Positions 17,645 through 28,168 of a stretch of DNA of 29,220 nt are shown here, in pieces. The position numbers were made by a program, and so were the translations under genes. Origin of the DNA: Baffinella frigidus (Eukaryota; Cryptophyceae; Cryptomonadales; Baffinellaceae); assembly GCA_026770585.1 (NCBI GenBank), contig MU646306.1, positions 1,728,202 to 1,757,421 of the forward strand, in the 5' to 3' direction. Under the pieces are notes generated by a model. It worked only from the letters and a program-made list of their open reading frames with translations, had not been told where the DNA came from and searched no databases. Each line of letters opens with the position of its first letter. Within the stretch, counting starts at the first letter, position 1.

Positions 17645-17919
17645 GTAATCCCTGGACCCTGAACCCTAAACCCTCAACCTCAAACCCTTAACCCTAAACC
17701 CTAAACCCTTAACCCTTAACCCCAAACCCCAAACCCTAAACCTCAAACCCTTAACCCTTAACCCTAAACCCTGAACCCTAAATCCTAAACCCTCAACCCT
17801 CAACCCTAAACCCTAAACCCTAAACCCTAAACCCTAAACCCTTAACCCTCAACCCTCAACCCTCAACCCCAAACCCTCAACCCTCAACCCCAAACCCTCA
17901 ACCCTCAACCCTAAATCAG
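17645..17919 (+). repeat. 275-bp intron made of CCCTAAA-type repeats
   Basis: From GTAATCCCTGGACCC to CCCTAAATCAG. It is filled with CCCTAAA, CCCTCAA and CCCTTAA units. Confidence 0.9.
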
Positions 17920-17955
17920 GCTCGCCGTCGAGGAGGTGGATGCGGTGGTAGCGCG
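17920..17955 (+). CDS. Large modular surface protein, 36-nt micro-exon E12
   Basis: TCAG|GCTCGCC to GCGCG|GTACCG. It reads LAVEEVDAVVAR and joins E11 and E13 into AVWNRTLAVEEVDAVVARYM, the standard closing helix of LamG-like domains. It enters and leaves in phase 2. It is enclosed by two telomere-repeat introns. Confidence 0.85.
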
Positions 17956-18148
17956 GTACCGAACCCTAGCCCCCAACCCCCAACCTTTAACCCCGAACCC
18001 CTAAACCCTAAACCCTAAACCCCAAAACCCACATCTTAAACACTCAACCCTCACCCCTCACCCCGAACCCCTAACCTCTAATCCCCAACCCCTAATCCCT
18101 AACCTTTAATACCCAAACCCCAACCCTTACCCCTAAACCCCAAATCAG
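17956..18148 (+). repeat. 193-bp intron made of CCCTAAA/CCCCAAC-type repeats
   Basis: From GTACCGAACCCTAGCCCC to CCCCAAATCAG. The donor bases GTAC recur at the start of the next exon (GTACATG). Confidence 0.85.
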
Positions 18149-21100
18149 GTACATGGCGCTTCTGAGCATCGGGAGCGTGGGGGAGGAGGCCCTCTGGACG
18201 CGTCGGGAGCATTCATGGTCAAACTCGCGCACACGCGTCGGGCTCGCGGTGTCGATCACGGTGGCGGGGTCCGGGTTCGGCGTGGACGGCTACACGGCGC
18301 AGCTGCGCACGGGGGGGTCGGCGTGTGACGCGACGTCGTGGACCGCCGAGACTTCTGTCGTGTGCGCGCACCCGATCGGGACGCGTGGGACCACGACCAT
18401 CTCTGTGACTGTGGGGGGGGGAGCCGCGACAGTGTCGGAGGCGCTGTCGTACGACGCAGCGACGGTGGTGGAGGTGGAGGGGTCCAACAGCAACACGGCG
18501 AGCACGGGGGCGGTGAGCATGACGGTGAACGGCGCCGCGTTCGCAGAGAGCGGGTACTCAATGGCCGTGCGGGTGGGCGCCACCGCCGCCGAGGCCACGC
18601 GCTGGGTGTCCGACTCCGCCGTGACCGCTCGGTGGCCCGCGGGGCACCATTCGACGCTGCGCGTGGCGGTGACGGTCGGGGAGGGCGCCGGGACGGTCAC
18701 GGAGATGGCGTCGTTCGACGCGCCGAACCTCTCGGGTCTCCTGCCGCACAACCGCGGAACGACGGGGGCGATGACCATGATGGTGAGCGGGACCTCCTTC
18801 GCGGCGCGCGACTACACGCTGCGCGCCCGCGCAGGGGGCTCCGCGGCTGAGGCCAGCGACTGGCAGAGCGACACGTCGGTGTGGGTGCGCTCCTCGATGG
18901 GCGTCGGTGGCACGATGCGCGTGGCGGTGACCGCGGGGGTGTCAGAGGGGAGCGTGACGGAGGCGCTCTCGTACGACGCGGACAGGGTATCGACGGTGTG
19001 GTACGCCAACCGCGCGGCCACGGGGTCGCTGAGCATCACCGTTGCGGGCGCCGCGCTCGGGCACAACACCTTCACTGCGGGAGCGCGCGTCGGGGGCTCG
19101 GCGTGCGAGGCGAGCCTGTGGACCGCCGACAGCGCTTTACTGTGCCGAAGTGCTGCAGGGAACTTCGGCACGCGGCGCATCTCTGTGACGGCCGGGGGGA
19201 GCGTCAGGTCCGCCACCGAGGCGCTCTCGTACAACGTGCCGCTCCCGGTGCTGGCGCACAACGCGAGCCGGGGGGGCGCGCTGGCGCGCAGCAACGTCGC
19301 GGGCACCGGCGGGCTGAGCATCACCGTGGGCGGGCACGCGTTCGGGACCGTGGACTACTCGATGGGCGGGCGCGTCGGGGATACGTGCGCCGAGGCGTCG
19401 CGGTGGACGTCCGACACCATGATGCTTGTGCGGAGCACATCGGGTGGCACGGTGGGGACGCGTCGCTTGACGCTCACGGTCGGGGCGCGGGGGGGGACGG
19501 TCACGGAGGCGTATTCATACGACTCCTCTCACCCGCAGCAGAAATATTTGGACCACGTGACTGTGAACCACGCGGCGCAGGGTTTGACCATTCTTTCAGT
19601 CAGCGGACAGCACTTCGGGGAGGCTAGCTACTCGCGAGGCGTCCGGGTGGGGGGAACCGCGTCGGAAGGTACAACGTGGGCCTCGGATTCGGCGGTGACG
19701 GCTAAGATGGCAGATGGCTCGCGGGGGACCTTGTCAGTTGCGGTGACGGTTGGGATCCGCGGTGGGAGCTACACCGAGGCGGTGTCGTACGACAAGGTTG
19801 AGTTGTCGACGATGGTGCTCTCGAACCGGCCTGCTACTGGCTCCGCTGTCGTGACAGTTTTCGGCAGTGATTTCGCCACTGCGGACTACTCGGCGGTGAT
19901 ACGTGTTGGGTTCACTTCCTCGGAAAACACGGCGTGGGTTTCCGACACAGCGCTTCATGCACTGGTCGCCGCAGGGGTTGCGGGCAGTAGGCGCGTTGCG
20001 GTGACGGCGGGGGAGAATGTCAACACGGTCAGTGAGGCGGCCTCGTACGACGCTGCGATTGTGTCCACTTTTCTGTACGGGAACAGGGCAGCGTTCAACG
20101 CCTCTGTGTTCAGTGTCAGCGGGAGCCAGATGGGCAGCGCGGACTACTCTGGTGCGTTGCGCTTCGGGTCAACGGGATGCGAATCGAGCGAGTGGATTTC
20201 GGACACGCAAGTGCATGGAATTGTTGCGGCGGGGGTTGAAGGGGCTCTTCGGCTAGTTTTGACTGCGGGGGTTCGTGCGGGCAGTGGGACAGAGGTGGTG
20301 TCGTACGACCTTCCAACTGTGTCGACGATATTCTCAACGAACCATCCTATGACTCATATTTCGTACGCACTGAATTTGAGCGACGATGACTCAGAGGATT
20401 GGTTCGGCATCATCACCAATGTCAGCATCAACGGGACGTACATGATGACGATCAGCGGGTTGAGCTTCAGTGATGTCGACTACACTGGATCGGTTCGTGT
20501 CGGCCACACCACGTGCGAGTCTTCCGTATGGGTTTCAGACACAGCAATTGTCGGCACAGTTCCTCAAGGATTTACTGGGACGCGAGGCATCGGAGTGACA
20601 GCCGGGACCCTGCCGGGCTCAGTGACTGAGACCATTTCTTTCGACGCTCCGATTGTATCGTCCGTGCAGGTCGCTAACTATCCTGCTGGCCAGAATGAGA
20701 GCGTCATCGACATCTCTGGGACTGACTGGGGTGCGCACGACTTCACGGGCTTCGCTCGGCTTGGAGGGACGGCCTGCGAGTCGACAGAATGGTTGTCCGA
20801 CACGGCGCTGACAGGCATTGTTGCGTTGGGCGTGTCTGGGACACATAGCGTGGCGGTGACGGTTGGGATCCGCGGTGGGAGCTACACCGAGGCGGTGTCG
20901 TACGACAAGGTTGAGTTGTCGACGCTGGTGCTCTCGAACCATGCTGCCACTGGCTCCGTGGTCGTGACAGTGTTTGGGAGTGATTTCGCTACATCAGACT
21001 ACTCGGCAGTGGTACACGTTGGATTCACATCCGCCGAAAACACGGTGTGGGTTTCCGACACGGCGCTGAAGGCACTGGTCGCCGCGGGGGTGGCGGGCAG

Positions 21101-24100
21101 TAGGCGCGTTGCGGTCACGGCGGGGGAGAATGTCAACACGGCCAGTGAGGCGGCCTCATACGACGTTGCGATTGTGTCGACTTTTCTGTACGGGAACCGG
21201 GCATCGTTCAACGCTTCTGTGTTCAGTGTGAGCGGGAGTCAGATGGGCAGCGCGGACTACACTCAGGCCCTGCGCTTCGGGTCAACGTCATGCGAATCGA
21301 GCGAGTGGATTTCGGACACGCAAGTGCATGGGATCGTTGCGGCGGGGGTTGACGGGACGCTTCGGCTGGTTTTGACTGCTGGAGTTCGTTCGGGAAGTGG
21401 GACTGAGGTGGTTTCGTACGACCTTCCGACTGTGTCGACGATATTTCCAACGAACCATCCTTTGACCCGTGGTTTGGATCCGCTGAATGTGATTGACGGG
21501 AATTCATCGATGATAGGTTTGAGCTTCAGTGATGTCGACTACACGGGATCTGTTCGTGTCGGCCACACCGCGTGTGAGTCGTCTGTTTGGGTTTCAGACA
21601 CAGCAATCGTCGGCACCGTTCCCCAAGGATACACTGGGACCCGAGGAATGGGAGTGACAGCCGGGACCCTCTTGGGCTCAGTCACTGAGACCCTGTCGTT
21701 CGACGCTCCGATTTTGTCGTCCGTGCAGGTCACCAACTACCCTCCGGGCCAGGATGAGACTTTTATCAACATTTCTGGGTCTGTGTGGGGAGCGCACGAC
21801 TTCACGGGTTTCGCTCGGCTGGGGGGGACGGCGTGCGAATCGACAGAGTGGGTGTCCGACACGGCGCTGACGGGTGTCGTTGCGTTGGGCGTTTCTGGGA
21901 CCTTGACAGTTGCGGTGACGGTTGGGATCCGCGGTGGGAGCTACACCGAGGCGGTGTCGTACGACCTGCCTTCCGTGGAGACGCTGTTTGCGACCAACTT
22001 TCCTCCCACGTTTGACCAGAAGACCCTTCCCATGAACGGGACCAACTTCGGCGCGGCGGATTTCACCCTGCGCGTGCGGACAGGCAGCACAGCGTGCGAG
22101 CAGAGTGAGTGGCTTTCCGAGTACGAAGTCGAGTGTCGTGTCGCCAACGGGCAGCGCAGTACGCTTTCGGTGTCAGTCACGACGGGGCAGGTTGCGCGAA
22201 GCCTGACTGAGGCAGTGTCGTACGACACAGTGTCCATGTCGTTTCTACTGCTCTCCAACTGGTCGACGTTGGTCCCCTCGAACCGCCCTGCCATCGGCTC
22301 CGCTGTCTTGACAGTTTTCGGAAGTGGTTTCGCCACAGAGGACTATTCGGCAATGGTACGTGTTGGGTTTACTTCCTCGGAAAACACGGCGTGGGTTTCC
22401 GACACGGCGCTCTATGCACTGGTCGCCGCAGGGGTTGCGGGCAGTAGGCGCGTTGCGGTCACGGCGGGGGAGAATGTCAACACGGTCAGTGAGGCGGCCT
22501 CGTACGATATCAAGATGGTTTCGAGTGTGCTGTGCGGGAACAGGGCATCGTTCAACGCCTCTGTTTTCAGTGTGAGCGGGAGTCAGATGGGCAGCGCGGA
22601 CTACACTCAGGCCCTGCGCTTCGGGTCAACGTCATGCGAATCGAGCGAGTGGATTTCGGACACGCAGGTGCATGGGATTGTTGCGGCGGGGGCTGAAGGG
22701 ACGCTTCGTCTGGTTGTGACTTCCGGGGTTCGTGCGGGCAGTGGGACAGAGGTGGTGTCGTACGACCTTCCAACTGTGTCGACGATATTCCCAACGAACC
22801 ATCCTTTGACTCGTATGTCGGATGCACTGAATGCCAGCGGCGGGAACGCAACGATTACCGGTTCGAGTTTCGGCGTTTCGGACTACACTGGATCGGTTCG
22901 TGTCGGCCACACCACGTGCGAGTCTTCCGTATGGGTTTCAGACACAGCAATTGTCGGCACAGTTCCTCAAGGATATACTGGGACGCGAGGCATCGGGGTG
23001 ACCGCCGGAACCCTGTCGGGCTCAGTGACTGAGACCATTTCTTTCGACGCTCCGATTGTCTCGTCCGTGCACGTCACCAACTATCCTGCGCCGAATGAGA
23101 CGGCAGTCTCGATCAACATTTCCGGGTCTGACTTGGGCGCGCACGACTTCACGGGCTTCGCTCGGCTTGGAGGGACGGCCTGCGAGTCGACAGAATGGGT
23201 GTCCGACACGGCGGTGACGGGTGTTTTTGCGGTGGGCGTGTCTGGGACACACAGTGTGGCGGTGACGGTTGGGAACTGCGGTAGGAGCTACACCGAGGCG
23301 GTGTCGTACGACAAGGTTGAGTTGTCGACGCTGGTGCTCTCGAACCATGCTGCTACTGGCTCCGTGGTCGTGACAGTGTTTGGAAGTGATTTCGCTACAG
23401 CAGACTACTCGGCAGTGGTACACGTTGGATTCACATCCGCCGAAAACACGGTGTGGGTTTCCAACACGGCGCTGCAGGCACTGGTGTCCGCGGGGGTTGC
23501 GATCAGCAGGCGCGTTGCGGTAACCGTTGGGGAGAATGTCAACACGATCAGTGAGGCGGCCTCGTACAACGTTGCGATGGTGTCAACCTTCCTTTACGGC
23601 AACAGGGCAGCGTTCAACGCCTCTGTTTTCAGTGTGAGCGGGAGCCAGATGGGCACGGCGGATCACAGTGGGGCGTTGCGCTTCGGGTCAACGGGATGCG
23701 AATCGAGCGAGTGGATTTCGGACACGCAGGTGCATGGGATTGTTGCGGCGGGGGCTGAAGGGACGCTTCGTCTGGTTGTGACTGCCGGGGTTCGTGCGGG
23801 CAGTGGGACAGAGGTGGTGTCGTATGACCTTCCAACTGTATCGACGATATTCCCAACGAACCATCCTTTGACTCGTATGTCGGACGCACTGAATGCCAGC
23901 GGCGGGAACGCAACGATTACCGGTTTGAGCTTTGGCGCTGTCGACTACACTGGAACTCTTCGTGTCGGCCACACCACGTGCGAGTCTTCTGTGTGGGTTT
24001 CAGACACAGCAATTGTCGGCACAGTTCCTCAAGGATATACTGGGACGCGAGGCATCGGGGTGACCGCCGGAACCCTGTTGGGCTCATTGACTGAGACCAT

Positions 24101-25254
24101 TTCTTTCGACGCTCCGATTATCTCGTCCGTGCAGGTTACCAACTATCCTGCGCCGAATGAGACGGCAGTCTCGATCAACATTTCTGGGACTGACTGGGGT
24201 GCGCACGACTTCACGGGCTTCGCTCGGCTTGGAGGGACGGCCTGCGAGTCGACAGAATGGGTGTCCGACACGGCGTTGACGGGTGCTGTTGCGTTGGGCG
24301 TGTCTGGGACACATAGCGTGGCGGTGACGGTTGGGATCCACGGTGGGAGCTACACCGAGGCGGTGTCGTACGACCTGCCATCCCTCGAGATGCTGCTTAC
24401 GACCAACTTCCCCCCTACGTTCGATCAGAAGACTCTTCCCATGGAAGGGACCAACTTCGGCTCGGCGGATGTCACCATGAGCGTGCGGACAGGCAGCACC
24501 GCGTGCGAGCAGAGTTCCTGGCTATCTGAGTATGAGGTGGAGTGTCGTGTCGCGTACGGACAGCGGGGGACGCTTCCAGTGACAGTCACGGCGGGGCAGC
24601 GTGCGGCCAGCGTGACCGAGGCGGTGTCGTTCGACACGCCCTCACTCGCCATCGTGAACGCGTCTGCTGGGAGCGCCCCAGGAGACTGGCCTGTCACCAT
24701 CACGGGCGTCAGCTTCGGCGCGTCCGACTCCACGGCCGCTGCTCGCACGGGTGGCACCGCCCTCGAGTACTCCGCGTGGGTATCCGAGGTCGCCGTTCTC
24801 TGCACGGCCGCGCCCGGAATCGGCCGGACGCTGCGCGTGGCTGTCACTGCCGGGTCCACCGCACCCGGGAGCATCACCGAGGCGCTGTCCTACGCCGGGC
24901 CCACGTTCCTCGCGCGCCCGGCCGCGCGGGTGCCCGCGGTGGGCAACAGCACCTTCGCCGCGGGCGTGAGCGACCTCGGTGCCGCGGACTACACGTCAGC
25001 GGTGCGCTTCGGGCAAACGGCGTGCGAGGTCACCGCGTGGAGCTCTGCCGTTGAGGTGCTGTGTACCGCGCCGGCGGGCGCCAGCGGGAACCTCACCGTC
25101 GTCGTCACCTCTGGGGCGCGGGTAGGTACTGTTTTGGACGCGGGGGGTTACGACCCCCCCGGGAATCTCACGTTGAATCCGGTGAGCATCGTGACGCTGG
25201 GCGAGACTGTCGACTTCACGGCTGTCAACTTCGGAACTGTTGAGTTGACTTCCG
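18149..25254 (+). CDS. Large modular surface protein, 7.1-kb exon E13 with 26 complete IPT/TIG-like repeats
   Basis: A single open exon of 2,368 codons between acceptor AAATCAG|GTACATG and donor ACTTCCG|GTGAGC (phase 1). The ATG at 18153 is internal: the residues YMALLS finish the LamG-like domain. Repeats of about 80-95 residues follow, each of the form FG..DY(S/T)...RVG.T.CE...W.SD..........G..GT..VAVT.G...G..TEA.SYD. The fit is to the IPT/TIG immunoglobulin-like fold, though the conserved line is specific to this protein type. Cysteines vary: repeats 1, 4, 15, 24 and 26 keep two, many keep one, and others none. A 27th repeat starts and is continued in E14. The protein is probably extracellular, in adhesion or a cell covering. 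That role is inference. Confidence 0.92.
19794..22226 (+). repeat. Nine-repeat super-unit, copy 1 (ABCD-ABCD-E)
   Basis: Coding repeat. The types are A (KVELST.VLSN), B (VSTFLYGNRA), C (LPTVSTIF.TNHP), D (AP.VSSVQV.NYP) and E (LPSVETLFATNFPPTFDQ). ABCD occupies 19794-20906 and again 20907-21965, and E occupies 21966-22226. Confidence 0.85.
22227..24635 (+). repeat. Nine-repeat super-unit, copy 2 (ABCD-ABCD-E)
   Basis: The same order as copy 1: ABCD 22227-23312, ABCD 23313-24374, E 24375-24635. The first A repeat has an altered start (TVSMSFLLLSNWSTLVPSNR). Long stretches are nearly identical to copy 1 at the DNA level. Confidence 0.85.
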
Positions 25255-25829
25255 GTGAGCGACCCCCGCAACGCCGGGCCTTGCGTTGCGAGAGTCCCAC
25301 GACTTTTGACTGAACCGGGTAGGTTCTGTACCCTGATAAAAGCTAGACCGGGAAGGATTGGTACCCCGCGGAATCAGGAAAGTTGTCGATAGTCGACAAA
25401 ATATAAATAACTGTTGACACATTACAGATAGTGGGATTGACTGCACTGCCCTTTCACACATCGCCTGAGAGATCCATCCTGGTTCGCGCAGTCTTGCCCG
25501 GCCACTTGCTTGGTCGCCCTCACGCTCACCTAAATTCGCACTGGCGCTCTGTGCCAGGGCGAATTTGCACTGTGGGAAGAAGAACCTCTGAAACTCTTCG
25601 GGAAGAAGAAACGCAGAAACTCCCACGACTCGCCTGACATGGTTTTAAGGTAGGTGCAAAGCCTGCTCGGATCAGTTATCGGCATGGGACACACGAAACG
25701 CAGGCCGTTGACATTCAAGTCGTGGGGCGCTTGCGTAGTCGTTGATCCTCAGCTCCCGCGTATATCTCAACCCGTAACCCGAAGCCTTACACCCTAAACC
25801 TCACACCCTGAATCCTGAACCCGGGGCAG
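25255..25829 (+). other. Intron E13-E14, mostly unique sequence
   Basis: It contains a hairpin AAATTCGCACTGGC / GCCAGGGCGAATTT (about 25531-25566), a small palindrome TTGTCGATAGTCGACAA (about 25382) and repeated GGAAGAAGAA motifs. Only the last 60 bp are telomere-like (CCCTAAACC...CCTGAACCC), next to the acceptor GGGGCAG. Confidence 0.65.
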
Positions 25830-25987
25830 ACGCACGCTTCGGAGCGACGGCGTGCGAAGGCACCGAGTGGGCATCCGACTCGAGCGTGCAGTGCTCTGCC
25901 GCGCGGGGGCTAGGCGGGACACTCGGCGTGGTTGTTACTGTCGGGGTGCAGTTGCGCGAGGTGACGCAAGTCGCGTCGTACGAGAAG
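25830..25987 (+). CDS. Large modular surface protein, exon E14 (IPT repeat 27, second half)
   Basis: Joining E13 makes TSDARFGATACEGTEWASDS then SVQCSAARGLGGTLGVVVTV and VASYEK, a canonical two-cysteine IPT-like repeat. The donor is GAGAAG|GTGCGT in phase 0. Confidence 0.85.
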
Positions 25988-26688
25988 GTGCGTCCAGAGC
26001 GAGCGCGAGCCCCGACTGCCTGCGATGACTCCTGGGACTGATCAGAGAGTCCCAGAGAGTCTCTGGGACTTTCTGATCAGTCCGGACTCATCAGTCACGA
26101 CTGTTGACTGATGGGCGCGAGCCCCGACTGCCTGCGAGCGTCCCATGACTCGTTGGATTGATTCCCATGACTGTTGACTGATCAGAGGGTTTCCTGACAC
26201 TGAGCATGTTAAGGTACCTGCAAAAGAGAGGGGTGGAGAGTCGTGGGACTCTCTTCATACAGGGAATCCTGGGACACAGAGGTGCCTGATGGCTTGCGAA
26301 GGGTGGTGCTTCTTTGGAGAAGGGGTCACTGCTGCACCGCCGAGCCCTGAGCTAGGAACACGCAAGGCAGTCACGACCGATCGTCTGGCTTCGGCGTCCG
26401 TTCACGAGCCTGCCGGCGGGGCTGTTCCACGGATAGACTGCGCAGACCTGCTGGCCAGCACTCCCAGTGCGCCTGGCCAGTCAGCGCAGTCTGTGTGAGG
26501 GCCAGTCGTTGACAGAGTCCCTCCCACGACTGCTGACCAAACCGGGCATGCAAGAAATTGAAGCCACGCAGTCTCTGTGCCAGGAAATCCTGCAACCAAG
26601 AGTCGCGGGTCGTATGTTTTCACCTGATGGCAGAGTGCCGCTTCTCACTCGGCCCTCTTATCCCTCTTACCCCTCGAATCTTGGGCAG
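25988..26688 (+). other. Intron E14-E15 with duplicated and palindromic segments
   Basis: GCGCGAGCCCCGACTGCCTG occurs at about 26002 and 26113. Between them, about 26037-26083, GACTGATCAGA..AGTCCCAGAGA forms a near-perfect hairpin with its complement around a 3-nt loop. The repeat copy at 26303-26432 is listed separately. No telomere-like tract is present in this intron. Confidence 0.65.
26303..26432 (+). repeat. 130-bp direct repeat, copy 1
   Basis: Nearly identical to 27144-27273 (one difference seen, GATCGTC against GACCGTC). It begins GTGGTGCTTCTTTGGAGAAG and ends GGCTGTTCCACGG. Confidence 0.9.
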
Positions 26689-26777
26689 GTCGACCTGTCC
26701 ATCGGTACACTTACCTTCCCCCCGGCATTACCCGCAATCGGAGCTTTCGATGCGAACGTCACGGGCGTCAGCTTCGG
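26689..26777 (+). CDS. Large modular surface protein, 89-nt exon E15 (start of IPT repeat 28)
   Basis: It starts in phase 0 after TTGGGCAG with VDLSIGTLTFPPALPAIGAF and ends DANVTGVSFG. The VTGVSFG end is the usual strand before DYS. The donor is TTCGG|GTACTG (phase 2). Confidence 0.8.
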
Positions 26778-27677
26778 GTACTGCCCAGCCCTTCACCACC
26801 CACACAGCGGCCTTTGAAGGGAGTTTGAATAACCCCCTAGTGAATAGTCCCTAGGCTCTACGGCACTGCAGTAGGGACGGTTCCTACAGATAAGGTAACG
26901 GAAAGCCGGTTGATTATCCACCCAAAATCTCTTCGTAGTCCGCTGTGTGTCACTGTGGGCTTCGCCGATAATGCCCGTCAATTTTCCTGGTACACATCGT
27001 ATCCACTGCCAACGAATTACGGGACTTACAACCACAATTCTGGTCAAAATCCCCTTGGAATGCCACTGTGTGCATAGCCTCACAACACACGCCACTCCCG
27101 TAGTATCACCTGGCTCCCGTAGGCACGAAAATGCATCAGTGGCGTGGTGCTTCTTTGGAGAAGGGGTCACTGCTGCACCGCCGAGCCCTGAGCTAGGAAC
27201 ACGCAAGGCAGTCACGACCGACCGTCTGGCTTCGGCGTCCGTTCACGAGCCTGCCGGCGGGGCTGTTCCACGGTAGTATCACCTGGCTCCCGTAGGCACG
27301 AAAATGCATCAGTTAGCACGTGCCATCTACCATCGCGATGCTACATATCCAGAACTGCCCGGGCCTGTCAATGGGACCTGCCAGCAGTACTCACGCGTCG
27401 ATTCGCTGTGCCCTTGAGCACTCATGCATCGATTGTCCGTGGCAGGCATTTGGACCGATGCTTCGATTCTCTGTTGCAGGCATTCGGACTATCACTGGCT
27501 CCAAGAGTCGACCAATTGTAAGAGGGTCACATGAATGGGAAGGGTATCAATGTTGTAAATATGGTCACGTGAATGGAAAGGGCATCAATGGCTCCAAAAG
27601 TGAACCGTCACGTTAGTACTGTCACGTCCGAAATTCGTACCGGCCTCTGAGCGGGCGGCATGGATTGTCTGTGGCAG
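26778..27677 (+). other. Intron E15-E16, 900 bp, unique and duplicated sequence
   Basis: A minus-strand frame of 140 codons crosses it but shows no domain I know. It holds the second 130-bp repeat with its 41-bp flanking duplications and three copies of an acceptor-like motif near 27440-27680. It has no telomere-like tract. Confidence 0.55.
27100..27313 (+). repeat. 132-bp insert flanked by 41-bp direct repeats
   Basis: GTAGTATCACCTGGCTCCCG and the following 21 bases occur at 27100-27140 and identically at 27273-27313. They flank a 132-bp segment, which is the second copy of the repeat at 26303-26432. Confidence 0.9.
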
Positions 27678-27753
27678 GTATTCGGACTACTCTCAGAGAG
27701 CACGGGCGGGCGGGACGTCGTGCGAGTACTCTGAGTGGCTTCTAGACACGCAG
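27678..27753 (+). CDS. Large modular surface protein, 76-nt exon E16 (IPT repeat 28)
   Basis: Joined to E15 it gives SFGYSDYSQRARAGGTSCEY then SEWLLDTQ, the core of an IPT-like repeat. The acceptor is GTGGCAG|GTATTC. The donor appears to be GACACGCAG|GCAACA, a GC donor, in phase 0. Confidence 0.75.
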
Positions 27754-27965
27754 GCAACACCCTCAACCCTGAACGCTTCTAGGCACAGAGACAACCCCAA
27801 ACCCTCAACGCTTCGAGACACACAGGCAACCCGAAACCCTACACCCGCAACCCCTCTCAGCGTTAAACCACAATCTCTCTTAGCCGACCCTAAACCAGGT
27901 CTAAATCCCGAACCCCTCGACCCGTCAACCCCGCAACCCCTCAACTTTAAGCCCGTATACCTCTC
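27754..27965 (+). repeat. Degenerate CCCTCAA-type tract and 40-bp tandem units at the start of the E16-E17 intron
   Basis: CCCTCAACCCTGAACGCTTC units, with CTTC(T/G)AG(A/G)CACA motifs repeated three times, resemble the end of exon E16 (CTTCTAGACACGCAGGCAAC). This suggests small tandem duplication of the exon end into the intron, mixed with telomere-like repeat. Confidence 0.65.
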
Positions 27966-28168
27966 GACCGCTACCTACAGATCCAGCGCTGTTGACCTTG
28001 CCTCTGGCCGTCTGCTATGCATTCACTACTGTCGAACTTGCATGCCCTCTCAACGTGAACACTCCCAAGGACCCCCCACCAGCCCTCGCACGTGAAGCAT
28101 GTTCTTGCTTCAGCAACCCCCGACTTGTACAAGGGTCGACCGGAAATCGGCACCCCTTAGCACCAATC

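Noticed and set aside
18153-18155. ATG as start codon of the 2,386-codon frame
   Set aside because: It lies 5 bases into an exon after a clear acceptor, and the preceding codons complete a LamG-like helix from the upstream micro-exon.
18256-25271. Many frames on the minus strand and in other plus frames within the 7.1-kb exon
   Set aside because: They are shadows of the repeated IPT coding frame. Their repetition mirrors the coding repeats.
26793-27215. 140-codon minus-strand frame in the E15-E16 intron
   Set aside because: It partly covers the 130-bp repeat and shows no known transposon or protein motif. It could be an element remnant, but this is not supportable.
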